Origin: Schistocerca nitens | Lineage: Eukaryota; Arthropoda; Insecta; Orthoptera; Acrididae | Assembly (NCBI RefSeq): GCF_023898315.1 | Contig: NC_064619.1 | Location: forward strand, 304,148,150-304,212,149 | Direction: 5' to 3' | DNA: 64,000 bases | Part shown: in pieces, positions 53,319 through 63,926 of the stretch | Layout of the letters: each line of letters starts with the position of its first letter | Position numbering within the stretch: position 1 is the stretch's first letter | Made by a program: the position numbers and the translations under genes | The notes under the pieces: generated by a model | The model's database searches: none | Told to the model about the DNA's origin: nothing | The model's input: only the letters and a program-made list of their open reading frames with translations

Positions 53319-55975
53319 ATGAGTTTAGATTTGATTAACACGGAAGATTTTATAAGTGAAGTAGAAAGTCGTCCTGCTATTTGGGATATCAAAAGCGATG
53401 ACTATAGCAACAAAGTGGTTAAAACGAATTCTTGGCAAGAAATTATAACGAAATTTGTGCCTGATTTCAGTGAGAAGACCTTGGATGAAAAAAACAAAAT
53501 TGGTAAGATGTATATTCTTTTTCCAAAATTAATACCTTATTTTTCTGACCACAAAAGACTACCGGTATTTAATTGCTACCCCTGTACGAGGCTAGGAGGG
53601 TAGTAACCTTCAAGCACATTTGCATCCCTCACCCCTTTTGTTTTGCGTTTACCAGTATCAAGTGTAACGTTATGCAGTCTTAATGCGATAAGAAGGGACG
53701 CAATGGATGAGCGTGGAAACAATGAACTCACCCCTACAGGGCGAGTGAGAGAAAATCTGAAAAAAAACTTATATATCAGGATTTTCATGACAAAATTAAG
53801 GCTGCGTCTTGTCGTCGTCTTAAGGTGCTCCGCCTTATGGTCCGAAAAATACATTTAAAATATTATTCTTAATTATTCTTATTTACGCATATGTGGATGG
53901 ATACTACAATAACGAATTTTATTTATTTGTCATAATATTATCGAAGTACAAGTTCCTGACACTCGATAATTTTAATCGTAAGTTCCAGTCAGTTCAGTCA
54001 ATGCAACAATATGACTTGTTACAGTTAATATAGTAATAACTGCGCAATGTGCATCACAAATACAATAGCAGATGAACAATGAGGCCTAACCACATTAACG
54101 TTCACATAACATTTCTAGCAATTAGATTTTTTGCCTTCAGGGCTAACGAAGTAGTCTGCAGAGTCATCTCTAATACTGTTCGCAATGTTTCCTCCACGGA
54201 CTAAGCAAGGTGACATGTCCTGCAATCTCTGAGTAGTTAACATATCCTCAAACTCTATTCCATCGCGATCACGCACAAAGTTATGGAAGAGGCAACAAAA
54301 AATGGTTCAAATGGCTCTGAGCACTATGGGACTCAACTGCTGAGGTCGTAAGTCCCCTAGAACTTAGAACTACTTAAACCTAACTAACCTAAGGACAACA
54401 CACACATCCATGCCCGAGGCAGGATTCGAACCTGCGACCGTAGCGGTCGCGCGGTTCCAGACTGTAGCGCCAGAACCGCTCGGCCACCAGCGGCCGGCGA
54501 AGAGGCAACATGTCTTTACAATAGACACTACTAAATCTAGTTTAATATCGAGTGGCCTATGGAAAATGCGCCATTTGTTTGCAAGAATTTCAAAACTGCA
54601 CTCGACATACCTTCCTGCTGTAGACAGTCTATAGTAGAACACACGTTTTTTAATGTCTAAATACTTTCCTCCAAAACGCCGTAGAATAAATTTTGACCAC
54701 CCGAAACCTTCATCACCTACTAACGTGAATGGCATAGGTCTTTCAAACGATAACGACAGTGGTTTGGGTGCAGGGAAATCTAGCGTACCATCTTGTATTT
54801 AACACGGAATTACGAAACACAGTTGAGCCGGACGATTTCCCATACGCTCCAACATCTACAAACAAGAATTTGTACGTCGAATCACAAACAGTCAACAACC
54901 GAATGGAAAAGTAGTTCTTATAATTATTATGGAAGAGTGAACCACTGGAAGGTGGTTTTATAATTCTGATGTGCTTTTTGTCCTTTGCACCCACACAATG
55001 GGGAAAGTTGGCCCTTTTATGGATTCCTTCAGCTGAGGTAAGCCATAGCTCCTTCGGGAGGTGAGGAAAACATTTTCACTTCATTTTACGCCATATGGCA
55101 AAGCAAACGTCTCGTATAATATACGAGAAAGTTGATACATCAATTCTGCACTGAAAGTGTAAGTCTATCATGGATGATCTGGCCCCCAAGTATCCGTAAC
55201 AAAAAGATAAAGCGTTTGAAGCAAAACTACAGAAATATACGATTTGCAGACACGAATACACACACACGCATACATACACACGAAGGATAATGTTACAGTA
55301 CTATGGTTGTTTTTATTTGTTGCAGGGACAATTATTCAAAGGAAATTGAAGAGCTTAAGGACCAGTTATACCAGAGAGTTACTGAGGCAAAAGACCGAAA
55401 AGATTGGTTCTGCAGTAACTGGTAGGAACAAGTACATCTACTTCTATCATCGACAATTCTTAACAACTGACTGTAAGGGCACTAGTATTGAGAATGATGA
55501 TGATAGTGACAGATATGAGTTTGATGGAGGAGAAATTTTAGAGCAGGAGGCACGTGAAAAAACTGCTGTGCAACCACAAAAAAGGTTGCGTGAAAAGAAG
55601 AGTCTTGAAGAAGAAGATGACATGCTGTATAACATTTTGAAGAAAAAGTACACCACAAAAAACAATTCAACACAACAAACAGACGAAGATAGCTTGTTCA
55701 TGAAGTCTTTAGTGCCTGAATTAAAAAAAAAAAATACCCAGTCATGCAAGACTGAAAGTGAAATCTGATTTGATGTCATTATTAATCCTCAACAGTATTA
55801 CAGAGCTTCCGTTTCTTCCCCAACAGGATTTGTACCGGTACCAAATTATTCTACTGGGGGTCCATATCACGGCTGTGCACATCGTGGAACAGTTCATGGC
55901 TACACTGGAGGACAGTCCAGGTTGTCCGATCAATTACCATCTGTGTGTTCGCCAACGGCTCTGAGTACAGTGACG
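53319..55975 (+). pseudogene. MADF-BESS domain gene, two exons
   Basis: Exon 1 (53319-53502) encodes MSLDLINTEDFISEVESRPA, IWDIKSDDYSNKVVKTNSW and QEIITKFVPDFSEKTLDEKN. A GTAAGA donor follows. The acceptor TTGTTGCAG precedes exon 2 at 55326, which completes the MADF domain (QRKLKSLRTSYTRELLRQK, YIYFYHRQFL). It is followed by an acidic linker and a BESS-like segment: SLFMKSLVPELKK, then in the next frame IPSHARLKVKSDLMSLLI. A one-base change in the A-run at about 55727-55736 moves the frame to an early stop at 55768. MADF-BESS proteins bind DNA; MADF or Myb-like partners also accompany PIF/Harbinger transposases. The intron (53503-55325) contains the transposase exon of the opposite strand. 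Confidence 0.78.
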
Positions 55976-56500
55976 AATCTTTAATATACTTTTCAATAGC
56001 ACAGGCAGAGCAACAATGAAAGTAGGCTATCCATGAAGTTTTACAATAATTTGTAATGTATACTAATACCAGCTCAAATCTGTGAAATATGCTGTCAGTA
56101 AAATAACATAATATTGCAGTACTTACTGTAATGTGCGAGCAAGTTTTTTCCTCTGCTGCGATAGCCTTCCGTAGTATAGTGTCCATTCCTGTGATTTCTT
56201 CTTTCACTTCTCCTAGCAATTCATCAAATGAAGTTTTCGACATTAGAGAGTACTGAAAAAACTTCTTCTCATCTTGTCTCAGATCGACATAAAGAGTATA
56301 AAACAATCCTTTCTCCATCCGATCACGTAGCAGTGGATGTACGTGTAATGAACATTTTTTCTTCATTCTCCTCCTCCTCCTTCCTAGAAGTACTAACAGA
56401 AGTATGGACCAAAACAAGCTAAAAATGTCCGTAAACATGGATTCTAAAATGCATACCCTAAGAGCTATGAGTCCCTGTTCATTGTCACCACTGTGCAACT
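54115..56500 (-). pseudogene. PIF/Harbinger transposase, two exons
   Basis: Exon 1 (up to about 56500, ending 56127) has LLRDRMEKGLFYTLYVDLRQ, DEKKFFQYSLMSKTSFDELL and DTILRKAIAAEEK. The GTAAGT donor lies at 56126-56121. Exon 2 (55226-54115) has YGYLGARSSMIDLHFQCRID, VSTFSYIIRDVCFAIW, VGAKDKKHIRIIKPPSSGSL (first Asp region), FSIRLLTVCDSTYKFLFVDV, TLVGDEGFGWSKFILRRF (GDE), FYYRLSTAGRYVECSFEILA and NKWRIFHRPLDIKLD. SINE1 copy 4 interrupts exon 2 at 54298-54498. An extra A near the end of exon 1, a stop after WRKMK and the SINE make it inactive. The intron (55227-56126) contains exon 2 of the MADF-BESS gene. Confidence 0.85.
54286..54510 (-). mobile_element. SINE1 copy 4, in the Harbinger transposase exon
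   Basis: The body spans 54298-54498, flanked by GAAGAGGCAACA at 54286-54297 and 54499-54510. The tail hairpin GGGACT/AGTCCC is intact. Confidence 0.95.
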
Positions 56501-57090
56501 CATCCCTTCTACTGCTGTAAGCTGTTTGCTGTTACGAACGACTAACAGAATCCAGTAAAGAAATGAGGACACACTCCTCTGCTGTTGTCCATGGATACAA
56601 CAAGCAATAATCATATATTCGTTTTTTAACTGTTTGTTTGACAGTTCTGAGTGCAACGAAAAAATTAGTTGTCATGGAACCAGTTTGTGTTTTGATAAGT
56701 CTGTGAAACGCTTTCACATTTTAGTTTTATCTTTGCCCTTACCGTCGTAATGGAAGCTTATTATTCCACGTGGGAAGTGGCAAACAGCATAATGAACACC
56801 TCCTATAGCGATGGCACAAGTGCAGATCGTATGTAATACGTACCAAGTAGATTACATTAGAAGATCTGCTGTTTGAAAATTTCAAAATAATTGAATACTG
56901 TGTTCTAATTTGTTTACTCATGTGCTTACTGCGTTCTGTTCGTCGTTCGTAAGAGCAAACGACATGCAGTAGAAGAGATGTATATCACAGTAGCAGATAT
57001 AAAGAAGTGCTCATAGCTCTTTACGTTCGGATTTTAGAGCCCATGCTTGCTGGCCATTTTTTCTTGTTCTGTACCACATTACCCACTACC
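56398..57090. repeat. Inverted repeat arms at 56398-56475 and 57005-57085
   Basis: GCTCATAGCTCTTTACG and TTTTAGAGCCCATGCTTGCT on the plus strand at the right arm match, with mismatches, the reverse complement of the left arm (CATAGCTCTTAGGG, TTTTAGAATCCATGTTTACG). The left arm overlaps the first residues assigned to the Harbinger exon 1 region. They may be flanks of the Harbinger element or a separate repeat inserted twice. Confidence 0.55.
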
Positions 57091-57164
57091 TCTCTGAGTA
57101 TGAAATTCTTTTTTAACACTCCATATAACAACCAAGAACTTTCACATTGCTCAGAACAGCCATC

Positions 57165-57389
57165 ACTAAAGTACAGCCGGCCGGAGTGGCCGTGCGGTTC
57201 TAGGAGCTACAGTCTGGAGCCGGGCGACCGCTACGCTCGCAGGTTCGAATCCTGCCTCGGGCATGGATGTGTGTGATGTCCTTAGGTTGGTTAGGTTTAA
57301 TTAGTTCTAAGTTCTAGGTGACTGATGACCTCAGAAGTTAAGTCGCATAGTGCTCAGAGCCATTTGAACCATTTTGAACTAAAGTACAG
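57165..57389 (+). mobile_element. SINE1 copy 5, with 12-bp TSD
   Basis: The body spans 57177-57377, flanked by ACTAAAGTACAG at 57165-57176 and 57378-57389. The A-box-like and B-box (GGTTCGAATCC) segments are intact. The tail hairpin is GTGACT/AGTCGC with a G-U pair. Confidence 0.95.
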
Positions 57390-57432
57390 CTGCAGCCAAA
57401 AATTCACTGCAACACGAGTGAAAGTAAAACAC

Positions 57433-58489
57433 TGATACTGAAAGGAAAACTGGCATTGTTAGTAACTTACTACGCAAGTAGTGCCTACAGAGTGGCAATG
57501 AACGTGTCGTTCCTCTAAAAGTCAAATTTTGCCTCTACGCTGATATTCTGCTTGGGGAGAAACTCTCGAAATAAATCATAGAGATTAAAGAGATGATGGC
57601 TTCTATGAGGGAAGTCGGTCGGGTGACAAGATGGGACGGTGGTGGTGTTGGGGGGGGGGGGGGGGGGCGTGGGGCGTGGTTATGTGGCCGGCAGGCTGCT
57701 GCAGTGTTTCTGTCCGAGACTGTTGCTCCAGCCGATTTAAAATAGTGTCACTTTGTCGCTGGCGTCACTACGTGACTCTGTCCAAGATAATTAACAGCAA
57801 AACTGCGAAGAGACCTTAGGCGGCAAGTGCCTGGAACTGAATGGGATAACCGGCCAGACCAGTCGACGGTAAACCTCCGATGCCAAAAACTGGTGAGTAC
57901 GCCAGAGGCCAAGTCCTATTGCTGGAACATAGAAAGCAGACAATGCCTCCATTCCTCAGAGGTTTCCCTTCCTGCCTAGTCGCCAACCTTCGCAAAGGCA
58001 AGTGCCTGGAAATGAATGGGATAACCGGCCAGACCAGTCGACGGTAAACCTCCGATGCCAAAAACTGGTGAGTACGCCAGAGGCCAAGTCCTATTGCTGG
58101 AACATAGAAAGCAGACAATGCCTCCATTCCTCAGAGGTTTCCCTTCCTGCCTAGTCGCCAACCTTCGCAATGGAGTACGTTTTCTGTATCAAAGCGCCAC
58201 TTTGAAGAAGCAATTGTTTCAGTTTTCAGCGGATTCTAAAGGTTGTCGCCATCTTGGAGAAACTGCTAAGTTATTTCATGATGATCGTATCACATGTCAG
58301 GTTCCGGTACGCTGTTCTGCAGCATGTAAGGAATCTGGCTATGATTGCCTCTTCAATTTTTCTTTGAGAAGAAAATTTACATGTAAAATAGTGCAAACAT
58401 GGAAACAAAACTAATATTAATAATTAAATACACAAGACTGATACTGAAATGGAAACTGGTATTTTTAGTAAATTACTACGCAAGTAGTA
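57433..58489. repeat. Direct repeat pair of about 53 bp enclosing a G-run and a duplication
   Basis: CTGATACTGAAAGGAAAACT and TTACTACGCAAGTAGT at about 57433-57485 recur, with a few changes, at 58437-58489. The interval contains an uninterrupted run of about 18 G near 57649-57667 and the tandem duplication at 57822-58170. Confidence 0.75.
57822..58170. repeat. Tandem duplication, 2 x 175 bp, nearly identical
   Basis: Units 57822-57996 and 57997-58170 start GGCAAGTGCCTGGAA and end CCAACCTTCGCAA. Only one or two differences are seen (AACTGAATG against AAATGAATG). I recognise no coding function; the frame 58055-58414 is a by-product of the repeat. Confidence 0.95.
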
Positions 58490-59945
58490 GATTCATTTTT
58501 GTGGATTTTAAGAACCAAAGCTAAAGTGCCGTCTTGTCCCAGTACTGAGTATAAAAGATGAATACTATTTTTATTATAAGAAAGTATAAGACAGTATATT
58601 AATTAATTAAACTTTGCTTTTTATTTCTGATTGAACAGTATTTAATGAAAGGATTTTTATGACGAAAATTAATATGCTTCTACATAAGCGTTTTCAGTAA
58701 AAAATTAGTCACTAATTGTTCTCGTTCAAAGTTTGAGCAGTCCTCAATCCACCACGTGTGAAAATTACAACGCACTATCCTGTCCCCTGGCAGATCTAAT
58801 AACATGCAGCGCACTGTACTACACTTTCATTGGAAGCTTTCCTTTGTTGTTCTAAATGTTCTTATTCCACCATGCGTGTTTTCTTATTGATCAACTTCGT
58901 ATTTAAAGGTGAGCCAATTAAAACACTTGTGCTTTGAGTTGTGTGACTTTTCTGGTTTCTCACACATGACCTTTCTTTAGGCAATGGTTCGAAATCGAAA
59001 ATGCTTCGGCACCATTTTAGCTTAACCCTAGCAATACGAACACAGTTTCAGTAACGTGTAATACCAACGTGTTTATGAAGGTGGGGGAATGAACTTTATG
59101 ACCACCACAAAAAAATTAAAAACCAGATTTTGTGAACTGTTGTTGACATTTATTAACATATTTTTTAAAGAGGCAATGATGTGTATGTACTATCCAGAGC
59201 CTGAAAATATTGAATATGAGGTTCACAGTGAAAAGTGACATCTACTATTAATACTTAAATTTTTAGGTTAAGTTTAGCTAAAAAATTTGAAACAATTATG
59301 GAATCTGATAGAACAATTAATTAAAAACAATAAATATTTATTTCAAAACTTTAAAGTATAAAGTATATGACTAGATTACAATATTTCAAAAGATGGGCAT
59401 AAAGTAACCCATTTCCTCAAGTGTTGGTGTTGGTAAGATTAATGGGAACAACCGTCTAGGCCCTGGTTATTAATTATTCTCAACCTCAGGTTCGTCACGA
59501 GATTAATTAGGAATTTCTGAGTTAAGTTTTAGCTGTCATAGCCTGAACAGCAATATTTTCAGTTCCAGTATGACACGTAACAAGATCACAATCTGTGGTT
59601 TTGCCGCAACAAAAATGTGGTCATCAAACACAAGGAAATCACAAGGTTTGATCTCACGTTAAATGAACCCATTGTCTGCATCACCGAGTGTAGCTGTTTT
59701 TAAATAAGCAGAGCTCAGTAGATGGCGATGTTGTCATACTTCCCTAGTCAACTTATCACAGTCTCTATGTTAAAAGTGTTTGACTTTTGGAGTAAGTTTA
59801 AAAGAATAAGACATGAATAAATAGTGACTGCAAAAGAAGTAATGTCTAATGTAGTCGTTTGTAGCTAGGAATAACCGAATATATTAACAATTATTCCATC
59901 AGAGCTTATGTTAAATGTCTTGAAACTATAACACGTCAGACAATG
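58490..59945. other. No recognisable gene
   Basis: AT-rich DNA without motifs in any frame. No RNA gene or repeat boundary was seen. Confidence 0.5.
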
Positions 59946-59963
59946 TACAGGGAGGTTGTAAAG

Positions 59964-61501
59964 TCAGTACCTATTTGTAACAACGAATGTTTCAAAAAGT
60001 ATACCCTCTATCATAGTTTTATTTCCATTGAATACATTACTAGGGTGTACCATTTGGTTGTTAAGTAACATTTCGGCATATTCACCCGCATTTCCCACAC
60101 AAATCTTGAATCTTTTAAGACAGAATCCATGACTTTTCTTAGCATGCCAACTGGGGCTTTGCAAACACTTCACGGATATTTTATTCAAAGCTGTTAATAT
60201 CTTTTGGTTTTAACTTGTACACTCGTTACTTAGCCCGACCCCAAAGGACGAAGCCGCAGGGGTTATATCAGGGCTGCGTGCAGGCCATTCTGTCGGTGCC
60301 AGCTGCCAGTCCATTTGCCAGGGAAATTGTCATTAAGCCATCCTCTCACTGGAATTACGTAGTGGGATGGAGCTACATCCTGCCTGAAGAGTAATTTCAC
60401 TCCGTTTTTCCATTCTTGAATCAGAGGTCATACAAACGTTCTAAGCATCTCAAAGTATCGTGCACCATTCATGGTGTCGCTTAGCAAATATGGGCCAATG
60501 AATGTGCTTGACGTCATCCCACACCAGGCGATTACCTTGGGTTTTCATTGCATTTTTTTTACCTATTACATCTGTTTCCAAATTTGACCAATAATGATAA
60601 TTGTGGTGGTTCACGAAATCTCCAACGTGAAATACCGCTTCATCAGGCTACAGAACATAGTCGTACAGATCGGGATAATCACCACCACGACCAACCGTAA
60701 TCTCGCAAAATTCCATCCTCCTATGGCAACGACCTTGCCGCAGTGGATACGCCGGTTCCCGTGAGATCACCAAAGTTAAGCGCTGTCGGGCGTGATAGGC
60801 ACTTGGATGGGTGACCATCCAAGCCGCCATGCGCTGTTGCCATTTTTCGGTCCGCCCCTGGTAGCTGAGTGGTCAGCGCGACGGAATGTCATACCTAACG
60901 GCCCGGGTTCGATTCCCGGCTGGGCCGGAGATTTTCTCCGCTCAGGGACTGGGTATTGTGTTGTCCTTATCATCATCATTTCATCCCCATCGACGAGCAA
61001 GTCACCGAAGTGGCGTCAGCTAGAAAGACTTGCACCAGGCGAACGGTCTACACGACGGGAGGCCCTAGCCGCACGACATTTCCATTTTTTTTCCCATTCT
61101 CCTTCCGCGATCCTCACTGAACGATTGTTGCATGTAATTTGGCTTCCAAGATCGAAGAAACAGCTTCCTTTTTGAAATGGTTGTTACCGTGTGACATGAC
61201 AATCCCGTTTCCCTAGCAGCTTGTCTTGTTGACTCTGAAGGACTCTGCTCAAAGATGTGATGAACAACATTCACATTGTCTTCCGATTTTGGTGTTGACG
61301 GTCTTCCAGATCGACTTGCATCTTTCACGTTACCAGTTGTCGTTAATTTCTTAGGAGAGTTTTTTTTATTGTCTTAGGGTCATGCGTTGCATTTCTACCT
61401 CTTTCTTGCCTTCATTATCTATGAGCTTGCGCTACCGATCGCCAAACTTCATACCTGGCGGCAACCTTAGCTCTGTCTTCTATTGTGAGTACACCAGCCA
61501 T
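59964..61501 (-). pseudogene. mariner-like transposase, interrupted by a SINE
   Basis: The start MAGVLTIEDRAKVAARYEVW (Met at 61501) begins the DNA-binding part. KDASRSGRPSTPKSEDNVNV and SPSESTRQAARETGLSCHTV form the second helix-turn-helix region (61065-61328). After the SINE the reading resumes at RRMEFCEI, then GGDYPDLYDYVL, a TAG, and PDEAVFHVGDFVNHHNYHYW with the first catalytic Asp. The end of the frame is 59964-60188 (KISVKCLQSPSWHAKKSHGF). Multiple stops and the SINE make it inactive. It is a Tc1/mariner-type DDE enzyme. Confidence 0.85.
60725..61090 (+). mobile_element. SINE3: chimeric 5S-rRNA-plus-tRNA-derived SINE
   Basis: 60725-60838 resembles 5S rRNA: CGGTTCCCGTGAGATCACC, AAAGTTAAGCGCTGTCGGGC (internal A-box region) and CTTGGATGGGTGACCATCC (C-box region). 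From about 60855 a tRNA-like part follows: CCTGGTAGCTGAGTGGTCAG (A-box) and CCCGGGTTCGATTCCCGGCT (B-box). The tail with ACGGGAGGCCCTAGCCGCAC ends in a T-rich run. It interrupts the mariner transposase between GRRM and RRMEFCE, with an imperfect duplication of about 12 bp (TTCC..TCTCCT type). It is not a 5S or tRNA gene. Confidence 0.88.
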
Positions 61502-61626
61502 TCTTTAGTTTTCACTCGATCAACCTCTCAAATCATCAATGGTAAACTTAATATTAGTCAAGGTTATTACACGCCAACAATCCTACTTTCTAGGATAATA
61601 GGTACTGACTTCACAACCACTCTGTA

Positions 61627-63140
61627 TACGACAATTATGTGACTACACTGAACTGGCGGCAGTGATATCACTGTGCGAGTTTTTAGTGTCTCGCCTTGTG
61701 AAGCGTGTGCAGTAGCGGTAGCAAAGCGAGCGAACTGTCTTTCTGGAAATCGAGATGGGAGCTAACGAACTAAAAGAGCGACCTAGTTCGCGACGGAACC
61801 GCGAACTAAACTGAACGTTCCCAGTCGCGAACTATTGTGCGCAAGACTAGTTCTTATGCACCCACTCCTTGTTCATTGAAAACTTACATTCTAACACTAC
61901 TTCAAATAGAGATAAAAAAAAGTGGGACATCATTTGAAATAACCTATTCTCCATAAAATAGTCAGTTAAAAGTCTAATTAAAACCCAAGCAACAGCCCAG
62001 AACAACAAAGGTTCAAAGGGCGAAAACCGAAAACGCAGGAAGCCAGAAATCTCCCAACAAAAGAAGCAATCGAAACTCTTCAAGAAATTAATTACAGTTT
62101 GCTAATTTCTAGAATTCTGAAAATCGTGACGTCAGCAGTTATTCAGGTTAACCAAATTATGCAGTAAACCGCAGGGAACCGTCAAAGTTGCAATATTAAT
62201 TTCCTTTATTACTTGATGACTAGTTTCGAGCTTAAGCGCATTATCAAATCATCCTAAAAAACAGAAACCAAGTAGTAAGCACTTTATACATTACAAAACC
62301 GTGTCACAGTATAAAGATAACTGATTGACAACTGGTACATATCAATAAGCTATGCAGTAACATATATCAAGACGTTCACATGAATTTTCATTATACTAAA
62401 CACATCTTTAGTATAAAGCAGGAAAGCGCTAAAATTCATTCACCTCAGACATCGAAATATGGAAGATATTAGGAAGACTTATTGGAACACTTATTGGAAC
62501 AGCGCCGTCGACGAGCAGGTCTACTTTACAAATATATTTTTTTCTCTTTTTCAGTTTATTGTGAAGTGGTTTTCCGCACATGCTGTAACAAGCATCACAA
62601 AATACATATTTCAAATACAAGCAAAATCTTTGCAAGATGATATTTAACTTACAATTTTTCGCTGGAGTCCTTACTATTACCTTATGCATGCACTCCACGT
62701 TTATCGTTTTAAATTCGAGAAGAATTGTCATAGTTATTCAAAATTCACCAGCACAAATTTTCGGGGCTGTCTGTACGGAGTTAGGATCTGTAAGGCGTTA
62801 GGAGAAATTATTTTATACTTCAGTGCGTTTTAAAAACTTGTCGTATTCAAAAGGTTTCTTGTTTAAATAATTATTTTCTGCTTTTTAGGTTTGTGTGTGT
62901 ACGGAGGCGTACTAGCTATCGTTCTTCCTGTGAAACATTCAATACTGAAACAGGGAAAGGGGAAATATGAGGTCTACAATTTTGCTTCCGCTGTTTTGCA
63001 ATAGACGGCAATAGCGCCAAGTGGGATCAGGTGGTTGGTCATAGGTGTAATACAATAAGCTTAGGCATCTGTAAACATAATTCCATAAAATATTAGCCGA
63101 TTTGTGATTGCATCATAAGGTTATTCTCGATGAAGTACGT
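61627..63140. other. No gene; possible hammerhead-like remnant at 62217-62250
   Basis: No coding motif. The text near 61740-61850 is rich in TCGCGAACT-type words without a known identity. See the separate entry for 62217-62250. Confidence 0.5.
62217..62250 (-). ncRNA. Hammerhead-like motif remnant
   Basis: On the minus strand, TTTGATAATGCGCTTAAGCT is followed by CGAAACTAGTC. The order TGATAA, short stem (GCGC/GAGC with a mismatch), GAAAC, then GTC resembles a hammerhead core. It may be a PLE or retrozyme remnant. No ORF is nearby. Confidence 0.35.
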
Positions 63141-63196
63141 CAACGTACGTACCCATTTCTCGCCATTGGCGGGAAGTTTTAATTTTCTGCTTTAAC

Positions 63197-63770
63197 ATGA
63201 AGAAATCTGCGGCTGTGGCTCTTAAAATGCTGGGTAAGACCAATGGTGAGGAAACTATTAGTGGAAGAACGTGCAGTGAATGTTTTCAACGCCTTAAAAA
63301 CGGAATTTTGATGTTGAAGACCAGCATGGCGGTGGAAAACAGAACGTTTTCGTAGCTACTGAAACACCGTCACAGGACATTATTATCGAATGCAATTGAT
63401 GCGTTCGAGCCCAGAACTGAAACACAAACGGCCACATTATAGCGATAGAAACGTAAAGGTAATATTGCAGCAGGTCAGTGCTCGACCCCACGCCTCAAAA
63501 CCCGTCAAAATATACATGGAAACGTTGAAATGAGAAGTCCTATCCCTCCCGCCGTATTCTCCAACGTCGCTCTCTCTGACTACCACCTTTCTCGATCAGT
63601 GGCATACAGTCTGGCTCACCAGCACTTCCGATCAAATGAAACAAGTGCAAAATTGAATCGATCCATGGATCCCCACAAAAGACGCCCAGTTCTTCCGCCA
63701 CGGGATTCGTATGTTATCCAAATATGGGAGAATGTAGTGGCCAGCGATGGGCAATACTATGAATCGTAAT
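63197..63770 (+). pseudogene. mariner transposase with internal deletion
   Basis: The N-terminal part reads MKKSAAVALKMLGKTNGEET and SGRTCSECFQRLKNG (helix-turn-helix; 63197-63310). The C-terminal part (63530-63769) reads NVALSDYHLSRSVAYSLAHQ, HFRSNETSAK and IWENVVASDGQYYES, a close match to the end of mellifera-type mariner transposases. The catalytic core between them is mostly deleted; only fragments with VILQQ and KPVKIYMETLK-like text remain near 63450-63530, and DYHL lies where the third catalytic Asp belongs. It is inactive. Confidence 0.85.
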
Positions 63771-63926
63771 TTTTTTTGTAAGTTTTTCGCAATAAAGCCC
63801 CGAACTTCGAGAAAAAACGGCGGAAGCAAAGTTGTAGACCTAGTAGCAGGGGTACACGAAGTACCCTCCTCCACACACAAGACACAAAGCGAATTAATAT
63901 GGTGCTGTCATCCAGTTCCGAGCTCG

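Larger units (their letters stand above)
59946..61626 (-). mobile_element. mariner-like element with TIRs and TA target duplication
   Basis: The TIRs are 59948-59975 (CAGGGAGGTTGTAAAGTCAG, then TACCTATT) and its mirror at 61597-61624 (AATAGGTACTGACTT, then CACAACCACTCTG), 28 bp with three mismatches. TA flanks both ends (59946-59947 and 61625-61626). Without the SINE at 60725-61090 the length is about 1.3 kb, the normal size for mariner. Confidence 0.92.

Noticed and set aside
60725-60838. Possible 5S rRNA gene
   Set aside because: Diverged, without a terminator, fused to a tRNA-like part and inserted in a transposon; it is SINE3.
60855-60928. Possible tRNA gene next to the 5S-like sequence
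   Set aside because: The anticodon arm does not pair properly and the sequence continues into a SINE tail.
63835-63890. Possible 3' end of an E-family LINE (GTACCCTCCTCCACACAC)
   Set aside because: The resemblance to the E1 end covers too few bases to claim an element.
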